A stretch of 19,420 nt of DNA from Hansfordia pulvinata (taxonomy: Eukaryota > Ascomycota > Sordariomycetes > Xylariales), in contig BJKQ01000055.1 of NCBI GenBank assembly GCA_006538405.1, positions 1-19,420 of the forward strand, written 5' to 3'. The notes beneath the pieces were generated by a model, which was not told where the DNA came from, searched no databases, and was given only the letters and a program-made list of their open reading frames with translations. Position numbers and translations under genes: made by a program. Positions 9,550 through 19,363 of the stretch are shown here, piece after piece; the first letter of the stretch is position 1, and each line of letters opens with the position of its first letter.

Positions 9550-9914
9550 CCCCCCCCGCGCGTCCCCCGCCCGGCCTCCCCCCTTGGCCCCCTGCTGGGT
9601 GCTGCCCCGCCCCGTGCCCCCCGGTGCCCCCCTCCCCTTCTGTTTGCCTTCGCGCCCTCTCTCGCCTGGCCTCGCTCCCGTCCGCGTGCCTCGCCTCCCC
9701 GTCGCCCCCGGTCGGTTTCTCCCCTTTTCCCGCCCGCTCCGGCCGGGCCCCCCCTGGGGCGGCTTGGCCCGGCCTGTTTCCTCCCCTCGCCCCCTCCCCG
9801 GCCCGGTCCTTTTCCCCCCCCTCGCCCTTTTGCCCCCCGCGGGCCCCTCCCCCCCTCCCCGGTGCCCCCCCCTGTGGGCCGGTCGGGTTCGGGGCCGGGC
9901 GGGGGGTCGCCGTC

Positions 9915-9974
9915 GGGTTCGGCTTCGGCGTCGGGGTCGGTTTGGGCCTCGGGTCCGGCCTCGGGTTGGGCCGG
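9915..9974 (+). repeat. Phased degenerate hexamer array GGNNNN x10 (unit 1)
   Basis: Identical to 1402-1461: ten in-phase hexamers starting with GG inside a G-rich block (9874-10012). Compatible with degenerate GGGTTA-like repeats if some C stand for A. Confidence 0.75.
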
Positions 9975-10033
9975 TTTGCTGGCGGGCGGGTGGTGGGCGC
10001 GGGTGGGCCGGCGCCTTTGCCTCCGTCCGCCCC

Positions 10034-10169
10034 CCCGTGCCGGCCGGGCGCTGGCTTGTCTGGGTGCTCCCGGTCCTCGGTCGCCCCCCCCCCCCCTCTT
10101 TTTGCGGCCCGTCCCCTGCGCCCCCGCGCCCGCCGCGGCGCGTTTGGCGCCCCGTGGGGTCGGTGGGTC
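10034..10169 (+). promoter_or_regulatory. IGS 135-bp duplicated block, copy B; candidate Pol I gene promoter (unit 1)
   Basis: Second copy of the block at 8645-8783. It ends 707 bases before 18S, the distance expected for a fungal transcription start. One internal G is missing in the C run near 10087 compared with the other copies, probably a read error. The promoter role is inferred from position and from the spacer-promoter duplications known in other rDNAs. Confidence 0.45.
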
Positions 10170-10876
10170 TCTGCGCCCGCGCCCGCCTTCGCGCTGCGCC
10201 CTCCGCCCTCGTGCTTCGCGCGTCTCCGCCTCTCCGGGTTCCGGCCCGCTCCCCGGTTTCTGGCGCCCGTCCGCCCCTGTCTTCCCGCGGTCCTGGCGTC
10301 GGGCCCCCGGGGCCCGTCCCTTCCGTCGGGCTGGCCCCGGGTGGTCTCCTGGCTTCCGGTCCCGGTCCTCGCGGCCCGTTCCGGCTCCTCCTGCGGTCTC
10401 TTTTCCGCGCGGTTTCCGTTGCGTGTTTCTTTGTCCCGCCTTGCCGCTTCGGCTCGGTCGCGGGGCTTCCTCGCGGTTCCCTCCCCCCTCGTGCGCTGCT
10501 TCCGCGCTCTCTCGGCTGCCCCGGCTGTGTCGCTTCGGCGGTCCCGCTCCCGGCTGGGCTTTGTCGCTTCTTGGCCTCTGGCTCGTCCTCTCCGTCCCGC
10601 CGCGGGCGCTCCCTGCCCGCTGGTCCCTCGGCTTCGGCCCTGGCCCCTGCGGGCCCGCGTCTCCTCTTGGGGCTTCTCCGTCCCCCGCGGGCCTCCCCCC
10701 CCCCGTGCGGCGGCCCCCGTCCTGGGGCCTGTCGCGGGGCCCGCGGCTGGCGCTCCCGCGTGTGCCGGGCCCTGCCCGCTCGCCTGCGCGTCCCCCTCGC
10801 TTCTGTTCGGTGCCGCCGTCCGTCCCTCCTTCTTCCCTGCCTCCGGGCGGGGCTGGCCCCCCCGGCGCCCGCTCGT
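10170..10876 (+). other. 5' external transcribed spacer (probable), leading to unit 2
   Basis: Seven hundred and seven bases between the second 135-bp block and the 18S of unit 2, nearly identical to 1656-2361. Part of the precursor transcript if the promoter guess is right. Nothing else recognisable. Confidence 0.6.
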
Positions 10877-12645
10877 TCCCTGGTTGCTTCTGCCCGTCGT
10901 CCTCTGCTTGTCTCCCCGCTTCCGCCCTGCCTGTCTCCGTCTCCGCCCTTCTCCCGCGCCCCTGCGCCTGGCTCCTTCCCTCCGTTCTCGTTTCTTTGCT
11001 CGTCCCTTCCTCCTTGGCTCCCGTGGTCCTTCTCGCGCTCCTCCCTGCTCCCCTCCGCCTCCCGGCGGGCTGTCTTTCTTCGCTTCCCCCCCCTGCCCTT
11101 CGGGCTCCTTGGTGCTTCCTCCTCCCTTCTCGCCTCGCCTGGCCTTGCGCCGGCGCTGGTTCCTTCCCTTTCTGCCCTCTCCCCTTTCGCTGGCCGGGTC
11201 TTGGCCTGCCCTGGTTCCCCCGGGTCCCGGCGGGTTCGGGCTCGCCCCCGGCGCCGGCGCCTGCGCCCCGGCTCCTCCCTCCCGGCCGGCCGCCGGCGCG
11301 CCCTTCCCCCTCCCGCCTCGGGGCGGTCGTGCCCCTCCCTCCTGCTCCCGGGCTCTTTTGGGTCTTGTCCTTGGCCTGCGTCCCCTTTCCCTCCCTTCCC
11401 GCGGCCCCTTGGCGGGCCCGTCTGGTGCCCGCCGCCGCGGTCCTTCCCGCTCCCCTCGCGTCTCTTCCCGTTGTTGCCGTTCCCCCGCTCGTCGTTGCCC
11501 CTTGGGCCTGGCTGGCCGGTCCGCCTCCCCGCGTGCCCTGGTTCGGCCGGGCCTTTCCCTCTGGGGCCCCCCTGCCCTTCCCTGGGTGTGCGGGGGCCCC
11601 GGCCTTTTCCTGTGCCCCCTTCGCGTGTTCCCCGCCGGCCTCTGCTCGCCTCCCTTCGCCTGGCCTCCTCGCCTCGGCCGTGTGGTTCTCTTTTGTTGGT
11701 TTCTCGGCCCCCGTCCTGCTTCCTCGGGCCCGTCGGGGGCCTCCGTCTTCCGTTGTCCGCGGTGCCCTTCTTGGCTTTCCGGCCGCCTCCCTCCTGCGCC
11801 CGCCTTTGCCCGGCTGTTTTCCTTCCTCCGGCCCGCCCGTTCGGGGCTCGCCGCCGCTCCGCTCCCGTCGTCGTCTTCCCCTCCCCTCTGCCGCCTCGGG
11901 CTCGGCCGCTGTTCTTTTTTGCCTCGTTCGGCCCCTTCCGCGCCCTCCCCGTCTTTGGGTTCTGGGGGGCGTCTGGTCGCCCGGCTGCCCCTTCCCGCCC
12001 TTGCCGGCCGGGCCCCCCCGGGGTGGCGCCTGCGGCTTCCTTTGCCTCCCCCGGGGCCCCTCCCCGGTCCCGCCCCCTGCGGCTTGCCCGCTTGCGCGCT
12101 CTTTCTTGCTTTTGTGGGTGGTGGTGCCTGGCCGTTCTTCGTTGGTGGCGTGCTTTGTCTGCTTCCTTGCGCTCCCGCCCGCGCCCTTCCCCTGCTCCCT
12201 CGCCCGTCTTGCTTTGGCCGTCCGCTGGCTTCTTCGCGGGCCTCTCCGCTCCCGCGGCTGGCCGTTTGCGGCCCTCCCGGTCTGTGCTGCCCTTCGCTGT
12301 TCTGGGCCGCCCGCGCGTTCCCCTGCCCGGGCCCGCGCGTCCTTCCTTGGTCGCGCTCCCCGGGTCCTCTTGTTCCCCCTGTCGTGCTGGGGCTCGCGCC
12401 TTGCCCTTCTTGCTCTTCCCCGCGGCCTCCCTCGTCCGCGTCCGTCCTCCCTTGCGTTGCTTCCGTCCCTGCCCTTTGTCCCCCCGCCCGTCGCTCCTCC
12501 CGCTTGCCTGGCTCCGTGCGGCTTTCGGCCTGGCCCCGCGGCGTCGGCCCCGCCCCTCCGGGCCGGCCCGTTCTCCCCCCTCGGTCCTTTCGCGGCCGTC
12601 CCCGTCGTCCCCGGTCTCCGTTGGTGCCCCGCGGCGGGCTCCTTC
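10877..12645 (+). rRNA. 18S rRNA: 18S (small subunit) rRNA, unit 2, A written as C
   Basis: Second complete 18S, 1,769 bases. This copy keeps the full run lengths at key places: ttccctggttgcttctgccc at the 5' end, and the 530-loop gtgcccgccgccgcggt at 11425-11441, followed by ccttcccgctcccctcgcg, an exact A-to-C image of AATTCCAGCTCCAATAGCG. The universal ggttctggggggcgtctgg follows at about 11958, the decoding region gtccccccgcccgtcgctcc is at 12478-12497 and the 3' end ggctccttc is at 12637-12645. The V4 region (ccttgggcctggctggccgg) matches the Sordariomycetes form CCTTGGGCCTGGCTGGCCGG with no A needed. No intron. Confidence 0.97.
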
Positions 12646-12793
12646 CCGCGTTTTCTCCCCTCCCCCCCCTGTGCCCTTCCCTCTGTTGCCTCGGCGGCGC
12701 CCGGTCGCGCGCCTCTCGCGCCCTCCCCGGGCCCGCCGGTGGCCCCCCCCTCTTTTGCCTTTTTCGCCCTTCTGCGTGCCCTCCTCCTCCGTT
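12646..12793 (+). other. ITS1, unit 2
   Basis: One hundred and forty-eight bases between 18S and 5.8S, the same as 4128-4276 apart from run lengths. It contains ctctgttgcctcggcgg shortly after the 18S end. Confidence 0.9.
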
Positions 12794-12950
12794 CCCCTTT
12801 CCCCCCGGCTCTCTTGGTTCTGGCCTCGCTGCCGCCCGCCGCGCCCTGCGCTCCGTCCTGTGCCTTGCCGCCTTCCGTGCCTCCTCGCCTCTTTGCCCGC
12901 CCCTTGCGCCCCTTCGTCTTCTCGTGGGCCTGCCTGTTCGCGCGTCCTTT
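12794..12950 (+). rRNA. 5.8S rRNA: 5.8S rRNA, unit 2, A written as C
   Basis: One hundred and fifty-seven bases, the same sequence as unit 1. The start cccctttccccccggctctc and the internal ctcttggttctggc are the A-to-C image of AAACTTTCAACAACGG and CTCTTGGTTCTGGC. The end is at gcgcgtccttt. Confidence 0.96.
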
Positions 12951-13101
12951 CCCCCCTTCCGCCCTGTTGCTTCGCGTTGGGCGCCTGCCGTCCCCGGCCG
13001 CTCCTCCCCGTCCTCGGCGGCGTTTCCGTCCTCTCTCCGCGTCGTCCTTCGTTCTCGCTTCTGCCGTGCTGTGGCCCCTGCCGCTCCCCCCCCTTTTTCC
13101 G
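12951..13101 (+). other. ITS2, unit 2
   Basis: One hundred and fifty-one bases between 5.8S and 28S, the same as 4434-4586 apart from run lengths, with the Xylariales-like ttgcttcgcgttgggcgcct near its start. Confidence 0.9.
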
Positions 13102-16100
13102 GTTTGCCCTCGGCTCCGGTCGGCCTCCCCGCTGCCCTTCCGCCTCTCCCTCCGCGGCGGCCCGCCCCCCCGGGCTTGCCCTCGTCCCGGCGCGTGCCGC
13201 GGCCCCCGCTCCCCTTTGCCCTCTGGCCTTCTGGTCCGCCTTGTCCTTTGCCGCGGCTGCCTTTGCCGCGGTCCCTTTCGCGTTCCTTGGCCCCGGCCGC
13301 CTTCGCGGGTGCGCGCCCCGTCCGCTTGGCCCCCCGTCTCTGTCCTGCTCCTTCGCCGCGTCGCGTCGTTTGGGCCTGCTGCTCTCCCTGGGCGGTCCCT
13401 TTCTTCTCCCGCTCCCTCCCGGCCCGCGCCCGCTCGCGCCCCGTCGCGTGCTCGCCCGCTGCCCCGCCCTTTGCCCCGCGGGTTCCCTCGCCCGTGCCCT
13501 TGTTGCCCGGGCCGCGCTTCTGCCCCGCCTTTTTCTCGGGGGCTCCTCCGGCGTTCTCGCTGGTGCCCTTCCCCTGGTTTCGGCCCCCTCGGTTTCTGCG
13601 GGCGGCTCCCGGCTTCGGGCCTGTGCCTCCTCCGGGCGTGTTCTCGCCCGTTGCCTCCTCCCTCGCGGGGCCCGCGGTCCGCGCCTTGCCCGGCTGTTGG
13701 CCTCCTGGTCCTCCGTGCCCCGTCTTGCCCCCCGGCCCCCGGCGTCGCCCCTTTGTGCGCGTGTTTGGGTGTCCCCCCTCCCGCGTCCTGCCCGTGCCCG
13801 GCGGTGCGCGCCTTCGGGTGCCTCCTCGCCCGCTCCTGCTGTCTTCGGCTGGCTTTGCGTCCGCGCCTCCCTGTTCGGCCCCGCCCGCTGGTGCCCTCTG
13901 CGTGGCTCGGGTGCCGCCCGCGGCCCCTCTGGTGGCGGCTCGCCGCGGTTCTGCCGTGCCCCTCGCTCGTCCCCTCTGCGCCTGGGGGCGCCCGCCTCCT
14001 CGCCCCTCTCGTCGCTGGTTCCCGCCGCCGTTTCCCTCCGGCTCGCCGTGTTGTTTTCCGTTTTCTGCGGTCCCGCGCCTGCTTCGGGCCTCGGGGGCGC
14101 TCTCTCGCCTTCCTCCCTTCTCCCCTTTCCCTCTGTCCGCCGCCCTTGTTCCTTCCTTGCCCGTGGGCCTTCGCCTGTCTCCCCTCGTGGGCCCTTTTTG
14201 GTCCGCCGCCCTGGCGCTGCGGGCTGCCCCGCCCGCGCGGTTCCGGTGCCCGCGTCGCCGCTCCTCCGCCCCCCCCCGGTGTTCGTCCCTCTTGCCCGCC
14301 GGCCGGTGGCCCTGGCCGTCGGCCTCCGCTCCGGCCTGTGTCCCCCTCCCTGCCGCCTGTCCTCGCCCTGCCCCTGGCTGGCGCTCCCGCGTCTCCCCCT
14401 CCCTCGCCCTCCGGGTCGCCCCGCTGCCCTGCGGCGTCGGCGGCCGTGGGGGTCCGTGCCGCCGCCTCGGGCGTGCGCCCGGGTCGCCCGGCCCTCGTGC
14501 CGCTCTTGGTGGTCGTCGCCCTCCTTCCCTGCGCCCTTGCCGGCCCGCCGTGGGGCCCGGTTCCCTGTGCCCCGCGGTTGGCCGTGGGTTCGCCGCTCCT
14601 CCGCCTCGGGCCGTTCCGTTTCCCCGTGCGCCCTTGTGCGCCGTCTGGCGCCCGGGCCGCCGGTCCCTCTTCCGGCGCCTGGCTTTGGGTTTTGCGCGGC
14701 CCCGCCCCTGCCCGTGGCGCCGCCGGCGGGGGCCCTGGGCCGCGTTCTCTTTTCTTCTTCCCGGTCTCTCCCCCTGCCCTCGGTTTGTCCGGCGCTCGGG
14801 TTTCCCGGCCGGCCGCGCCCCCCCTCTGTCGGGTCTGGTGCGCCCCCGCCGTCCCTTGCCCCTCCCCGGGCCGGCCTCCTTCTCCCGCCCGGTCGTCCTC
14901 CTCCCGCCGCCGGTCTCCCCGGTGCCCCGCCTCTGGTTGCTCGCCCCTGTCGCTCCGGGCCGTCGGCCCCTCGCTCCGTCCCTTCGGGCTCCGGCTTGGC
15001 TCTCCGGGTTGGGTGCGTTGGGCCTTTGGTGGCCGGCTCGGGCGCCGCTCGCCCCTCGCCGGGCCCCCGGCCGGCGGCTTTCCGCCTCTGGGTTCTGCCG
15101 CCTTTGGCCGGCTTCGGCCGTCCGGCGCCCGTTTCCCCCCCCTTCGCCCTGGTCCGGCCCGGGGCCTCTGCCTGTCTCCTTCCCCCTCGCCTTGCGCTGG
15201 TCCGCCCGTGCTGTTGCCGCCCTGTGCTTTCTGCCCCGTGCTCTGCCTGTCCCCGTGCCGCCCTTCCCCCCGCGCGGGTCCCCGGCGGGCGTCCCTCTGC
15301 CTCTCTTCCGGTCGCCCCTGCCTCGTCCTCTCCTTCGTGCCGCGCCTGCCTGGCTTCCCGCGCTTCCCCTGTCCTCTCTCCTCTCTCGCGCCCCCCCGCC
15401 CCGGGCCCGGGCTTGGCCGCCTCCGCGGGGCCCGCCGCCCCTGTTGCGCTTGCCTCTCGTTTGCCCTTGTGCCCCGCCCTCGGCGGTGTCGCCTCGGCGG
15501 GCGCTTCGGCGCCGGTGCCCTCCCTCTCCTCCTCTTGTTTTTTTCCTTCTTCCCTGCCGCGGGGCTGGCTTTCCGTCCCCCTTCTGGTCTTCCGGTCCTT
15601 CGCGGGCCGCCCCGGGTTGCCGCCCTTGTCCGGTGGGGCGTTTGGCTGGGGCGGCCCCTCTGTTCCCCCCCCGCCGGTGTCCTCCGGGGGCTCCTGGCGC
15701 CCGCCCTCTCCGTCGCCCCCCCGGGTCCCGTCCCCTTGCTTTTGCTTTTCCGTGTGCCTCCCCCCCTGCCCGTGTGGCCTCTCGCTCCTTTCGTCCCTCG
15801 CCCTTTGCGGCTCGCGGTGCCCGCCCCGTTCCCCCGGGCTCCCTGGCTTGTGGCGGCCCCGCGTCCCTCGCGCCGTCGCTTTTTGCTCCTTCGCTGTCGG
15901 CTCTTCCTCTCCTCCCGCCGCCGCCTTCGGTCCGCGTTGGCTTGTTCCCCCCTCCTCGGGCCCGTGCGCTGGGTTTCGCCCGTCGTGCGCCCGGTTCGTT
16001 TTCCCCTCCTGCTGCCCTCCCCGCCCTGGTCCTTGCGCTTCGTCCGCGCGGCCCCGCTCCTTCCGCTCCTTGGTTTTTGCGGCTGTCCGCCCGGGCCGTG

Positions 16101-16395
16101 CCGCGCCGCTCCCCTCTGCTGGGTCCTGGCTGCCCGCCTCTCCGTCCGCCCCCTGCCCGCCCGCGGTGCTCCCTCCCCCCGTTGTCGCCGGCTCCGCCTC
16201 GGCTCCGGCCTCGTCTCTTCGCTGGCGCTTCTCCCCCTCTCTCGCCGTGCGTTGTGGTCTTTCGCGTCTTGTCCTTTCCCCCCGCGTGGGCTTCCCTCCT
16301 TTGCCGCCGCCTTCGCTGTGCCCCCGGGTCCTGTCCGCCGTCGCGTCGCCTTGTTGTTCCGCTCTGCTGCGGGTCCGCCTCCTTTGCCTCGCTTT
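13102..16395 (+). rRNA. 28S rRNA: 28S/25S (large subunit) rRNA, unit 2, A written as C
   Basis: Second complete 28S, 3,294 bases, co-linear with 4587-7893. The start is gtttgccctcggctccggtc; ggtggccctggccgtcgg is at 14305-14322, the sarcin-ricin loop cgtccgcgcggccccg at 16041-16056, and ttgttgttccgctctgctg lies near the 3' end. It is 13 bases shorter than unit 1, mainly through C-run differences, for example one C fewer in several merged runs. No intron or insertion is present. Confidence 0.96.
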
Positions 16396-16429
16396 CTCCT
16401 CTCTCCCCCTCCGGGGCGGTGCTCCGGGC

Positions 16430-16476
16430 TTTCTTCTTGCCTTCTTCTTTTTTCTCGCCCGGCTGCTCCCGGGTCC
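16430..16476 (+). terminator. Candidate Pol I terminator: T-rich tract plus Reb1-compatible motif, unit 2
   Basis: Copy of 7929-7976, with six T (16448-16453) instead of seven, and ccgggtcc at 16469-16476. Same reasoning and same uncertainty as in unit 1. Confidence 0.4.
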
Positions 16477-16690
16477 GCCGCTCGCGGCCTTGCCTGCCCT
16501 GCCTCTTGCTCCGCCTTTGTCTCTGGGCCCCGTGGTCGGTCGCGCGGCGTCTTTTGCCCCTCCGGGGTCGGGGGTCTCGGGTCCGTCCTCGCCGGCCTTG
16601 GCCCGCTCTGGCCCCGCCCCTTCCTCCCCGCGCCTCCTCCCTTGGCCCCCGCCGGGTGGTGCGCGGGTTCCCCGGCCGTTTTCGCGGGGC

Positions 16691-18040
16691 GGTCCCGGGT
16701 CCGTTGCCTCGGCCTTGGTCGCGGGGCCGGCGCCCGCCTCCCCTGTCGCGCCTGCGCCGGCGCCTGGTCCCGGGTCGCTCCCCCGGGCCCTGCCCGGCCG
16801 GTGCGGGCCCGCGCCTCCCCTGTCGGTGGCCCCTCGCGGCCGCCTCTTCCCGGGTCGGTCCTTCCCCTGTCCGGTGCCGGGTCGGTGGCTCCGGCCCTTG
16901 GGCGGCGGCCTGCGGCGGCCGCCTTCCCCCGCCTTCCCCGTGCCGGCTGCTCCCGGGTCGGCCCTTCCCTGTCGCGTCCCGGGTCGGTCGCTCCCCTGTC
17001 CGTTCCGGGTCGGCGCTCTCGTCGCCCCGGCGTGTGCCCGGCGGCCCGCGCCCGCGGCCGCCCCTCTCCGGCGCTCCCGGGTCGGTGGCTCCCCTGTCGC
17101 GGGTCCCGGGTCGGTCCTTCCCCTGTCCGGTCCCGGGTCCCTCCGTGCCGGCCGGGCGCTGGCTTGTCTGGGTGCTCCGGTCCTCGGTCGCCCCCGCCCC
17201 CCCTCTTTTTGCGGCCCGTCCCCCTGCGCCCCGCGCCCGCCGCGGCGCGTTTGGCGCCCCCGTGGGGTCGGTGGGTCCGTGCGGGGGGCGCCGCTGGGCC
17301 CCCGGCGCCCTGGGTTCCGTGTTCCGGGCGCCGCTGGCGCTGGCCCTCGCGCTCCGGGGCGCTTGGTCGTCCCGGGCCCGCCCCTTTCCGGGCTCGCCGG
17401 GGGCGGTCCGTCCCCTGGGCCCCTTGGCCGGGGCCCGGGCGCGGTCCCGGGTCGGCTTTCTCGCCCTCGGCGCCCTCGCCGGGTTCGCTGTCGCCCTCTT
17501 CGGGGGGGCCCCTTTTTCTCGGGTCGTCGTCGGCGTCGCGGGGGCGGGCCCCGGGGGCGGGTGCTCGGGGCCGCGCCGCGCGGCCTTTCGCGGCCCTCCC
17601 TGTCGCCGTTGCCGGGTCGCCTCCCCTGTCGCCGTTCCCGGGTCGGTCGCTCCCGGGTCGGTTCCCTTGGCGGGCTCCCGGGTCGGTCGCGCCGGCCGTG
17701 GCGGGGCCTGCCCTCGGCCTGCTCGCTCCGGGCTCGTTCCCGGGTCGGTGCGTCCGTCCTCGTTCTCCGCCGCTCCCCGTCCCTGGCCGCGCGTCGGTGC
17801 CGGGTCGGTCCGGTGTTGGGCTGGTTCTCGCCCGGTCCTCTTTTCGCCTCCTCCCCTTCTGTCCCGCCCCCCTTGTTCCCGGTTGCCCCGCGCTGCTGCG
17901 GTCTGCTCCCGCCTCTCCCTCCTCCCGCGCCTCCTGGGCCCCGGCGGCCCGGCCGGGCCGCTCCCTCGGGCCGCCTGGTGCTGCCTTCGTCTGGGTCGCC
18001 TCCCCTGTCCCTCCCTGTCGCCGTTCCCGGGTCGGTCCCG
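16691..18040 (+). repeat. IGS short-motif repeat region (CCCGGGTCGG), unit 2
   Basis: Third view of the region at 8190-9549, with motifs in the same order. One motif near 17004 is shortened to ttccgggtcgg, a run-length difference. Confidence 0.8.
17143..17277 (+). repeat. IGS 135-bp duplicated block, copy A (unit 2); candidate spacer promoter
   Basis: Same as 157-290 and 8645-8783. Its partner, copy B, is at 18528-18659. Confidence 0.9.
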
Positions 18041-18408
18041 TGCCCCCCGCGCGTCCCCCCCGCCCGGCCTCCCCCCTTGGCCCCCTGCTGGGTGCTGCCC
18101 CGCCCGTGCCCCCCGGTGCCCCCCTCCCCTTCTGTTTGCCTTCGCGCCCTCTCTCGCCTGGCCTCGCTCCCGTCCGCGTGCCTCGCCTCCCCGTCGCCCC
18201 CGGTCGGTTTCTCCCCTTTTCCCGCCCGCTCCGGCCGGGCCCCCTGGGGCGGCTTGGCCCGGCCTGTTTCCTCCCCTCGCCCCCTCCCCGGCCCGGTCTT
18301 TTCCCCCCCCCTCGCCCCTTTTGCCCCCCGCGGGCCCCTCCCCCCCCCTCCCCGGTGCCCCCCCCCTGTGGGCCGGTCGGGTTCGGGGCCGGGCGGGGGG
18401 TCGCCGTC

Positions 18409-18468
18409 GGGTTCGGCTTCGGCGTCGGGGTCGGTTTGGGCCTCGGGTCCGGCCTCGGGTTGGGCCGG
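18409..18468 (+). repeat. Phased degenerate hexamer array GGNNNN x10 (unit 2)
   Basis: Identical to 1402-1461 and 9915-9974. All three copies keep exact hexamer phase with no indel, in contrast to the C runs around them. Confidence 0.75.
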
Positions 18469-18527
18469 TTTGCTGGCGGGCGGGTGGTGGGCGCGGGTGG
18501 GCCGGCGCCTTTGCCTCCGTCCGCCCC

Positions 18528-18659
18528 CCCGTGCCGGCCGGGCGCTGGCTTGTCTGGGTGCTCCCGGTCCTCGGTCGCCCCCGCCCCCCTCTTTTTGCGG
18601 CCCGTCCCTGCGCCCCGCGCCGCCGCGGCGCGTTTGGCGCCCCGTGGGGTCGGTGGGTC
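18528..18659 (+). promoter_or_regulatory. IGS 135-bp duplicated block, copy B; candidate Pol I gene promoter (unit 2)
   Basis: Second copy in this unit, ending 704 bases before the third 18S. A few C are missing compared with the other copies (cccgcgccgccgcgg). Role inferred as for 10034-10169. Confidence 0.45.
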
Positions 18660-19363
18660 TCTGCGCCCGCGCCCGCCTTCGCGCTGCGCCCTCCGCCCTC
18701 GTGCTTCGCGCGTCTCCGCCTCTCCGGGTTCCGGCCCGCTCCCCGGTTTCTGGCGCCCGTCCGCCCCTGTCTTCCCGCGGTCCTGGCGTCGGGCCCCCCC
18801 GGGGCCCGTCCCTTCCGTCGGGCTGGCCCCGGGTGGTCTCCTGGCTTCCGGTCCGGTCCTCGCGGCCCGTTCCGGCTCCTCCTGCGGTCTCTTTTCCGCG
18901 CGGTTTCCGTTGCGTGTTTCTTTGTCCCGCCTTGCCGCTTCGGCTCGGTCGCGGGGCTTCCTCGCGGTTCCTCCCCCCCTCGTGCGCTGCTTCCGCGCTC
19001 TCTCGGCTGCCCCGGCTGTGTCGCTTCGGCGGTCCGCTCCCGGCTGGGCTTTGTCGCTTCTTGGCCTCTGGCTCGTCCTCTCCGTCCCGCCGCGGGCGCT
19101 CCCTGCCCGCTGGTCCTCGGCTTCGGCCCTGGCCCCTGCGGGCCCGCGTCTCCTCTTGGGGCTTCTCGTCCCCCGCGGGCCTCCCCCCCCCCGTGCGGCG
19201 GGCCCCCGTCCTGGGGCCTGTCGCGGGGCCCCGCGGCTGGCGCTCCCGCGTGTGCCGGGCCCTGCCCCGCTCGCCTGCGCGTCCCCCTCGCTTCTGTTCG
19301 GTGCCGCCGTCCGTCCTCCTTCTTCCTGCCTCCGGGCGGGCTGGCCCCCCGGCGCCCGCTCGT
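18660..19363 (+). other. 5' external transcribed spacer (probable), leading to unit 3
   Basis: Seven hundred and four bases before the third 18S, collinear with 1656-2361 and 10170-10876. Confidence 0.6.

Larger units (their letters stand above)
7894..10169 (+). other. 3' ETS and intergenic spacer, unit 1
   Basis: Non-coding spacer of about 2.3 kb after 28S up to the end of the second 135-bp block. In order: 3' ETS and T-rich tract (7894-7976); 7977-8189 with nothing I recognise; the CCCGGGTCGG-rich region (8190-9549) holding the first 135-bp block; 9550-9873, a C-rich stretch that was probably rich in A and C; the G-rich hexamer block (9874-10012); the second 135-bp block (10034-10169). No 5S rRNA gene is seen, in keeping with the dispersed 5S genes of most filamentous ascomycetes. 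Confidence 0.85.
2362..10876 (+). repeat. rDNA repeat unit 1 (18S to next 18S)
   Basis: Complete tandem unit of about 8.5 kb: 18S, ITS1, 5.8S, ITS2, 28S, IGS, 5' ETS. Anchors give distances between units of 8,494 (gtgttccggg at 331, 8825 and 17319), about 8,516 (within 18S) and 8,500 (ggtcccgggt at 8191 and 16691). The spread comes from homopolymer indels. A length of 8-9 kb is usual for filamentous ascomycete rDNA. Substitutions between units are almost absent, as expected for concerted evolution or for one molecule read through consecutive copies. Confidence 0.95.
16396..18659 (+). other. 3' ETS and intergenic spacer, unit 2
   Basis: Same arrangement as 7894-10169: T-rich tract, unrecognised sequence (16477-16690), CCCGGGTCGG region (16691-18040) with the first 135-bp block, C-rich stretch (18041-18367), G-rich hexamer block (18368-18506) and second 135-bp block (18528-18659). 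No gene seen. Confidence 0.85.
10877..19363 (+). repeat. rDNA repeat unit 2 (18S to next 18S)
   Basis: Second complete unit, 8,487 bases, with the same order and orientation as unit 1. Nearly all differences from unit 1 are one- or two-base changes in run length, chiefly in C runs. A few small non-run differences exist: an isolated G inside a C run near 15398 where unit 1 has only C, and an extra tc near 15913. Confidence 0.95.

Noticed and set aside
7894..10876. 5S rRNA gene in the spacer
   Set aside because: The A-to-C image of conserved fungal 5S stretches such as GGTTAGTAGTTGGGTGGG was looked for and not seen.
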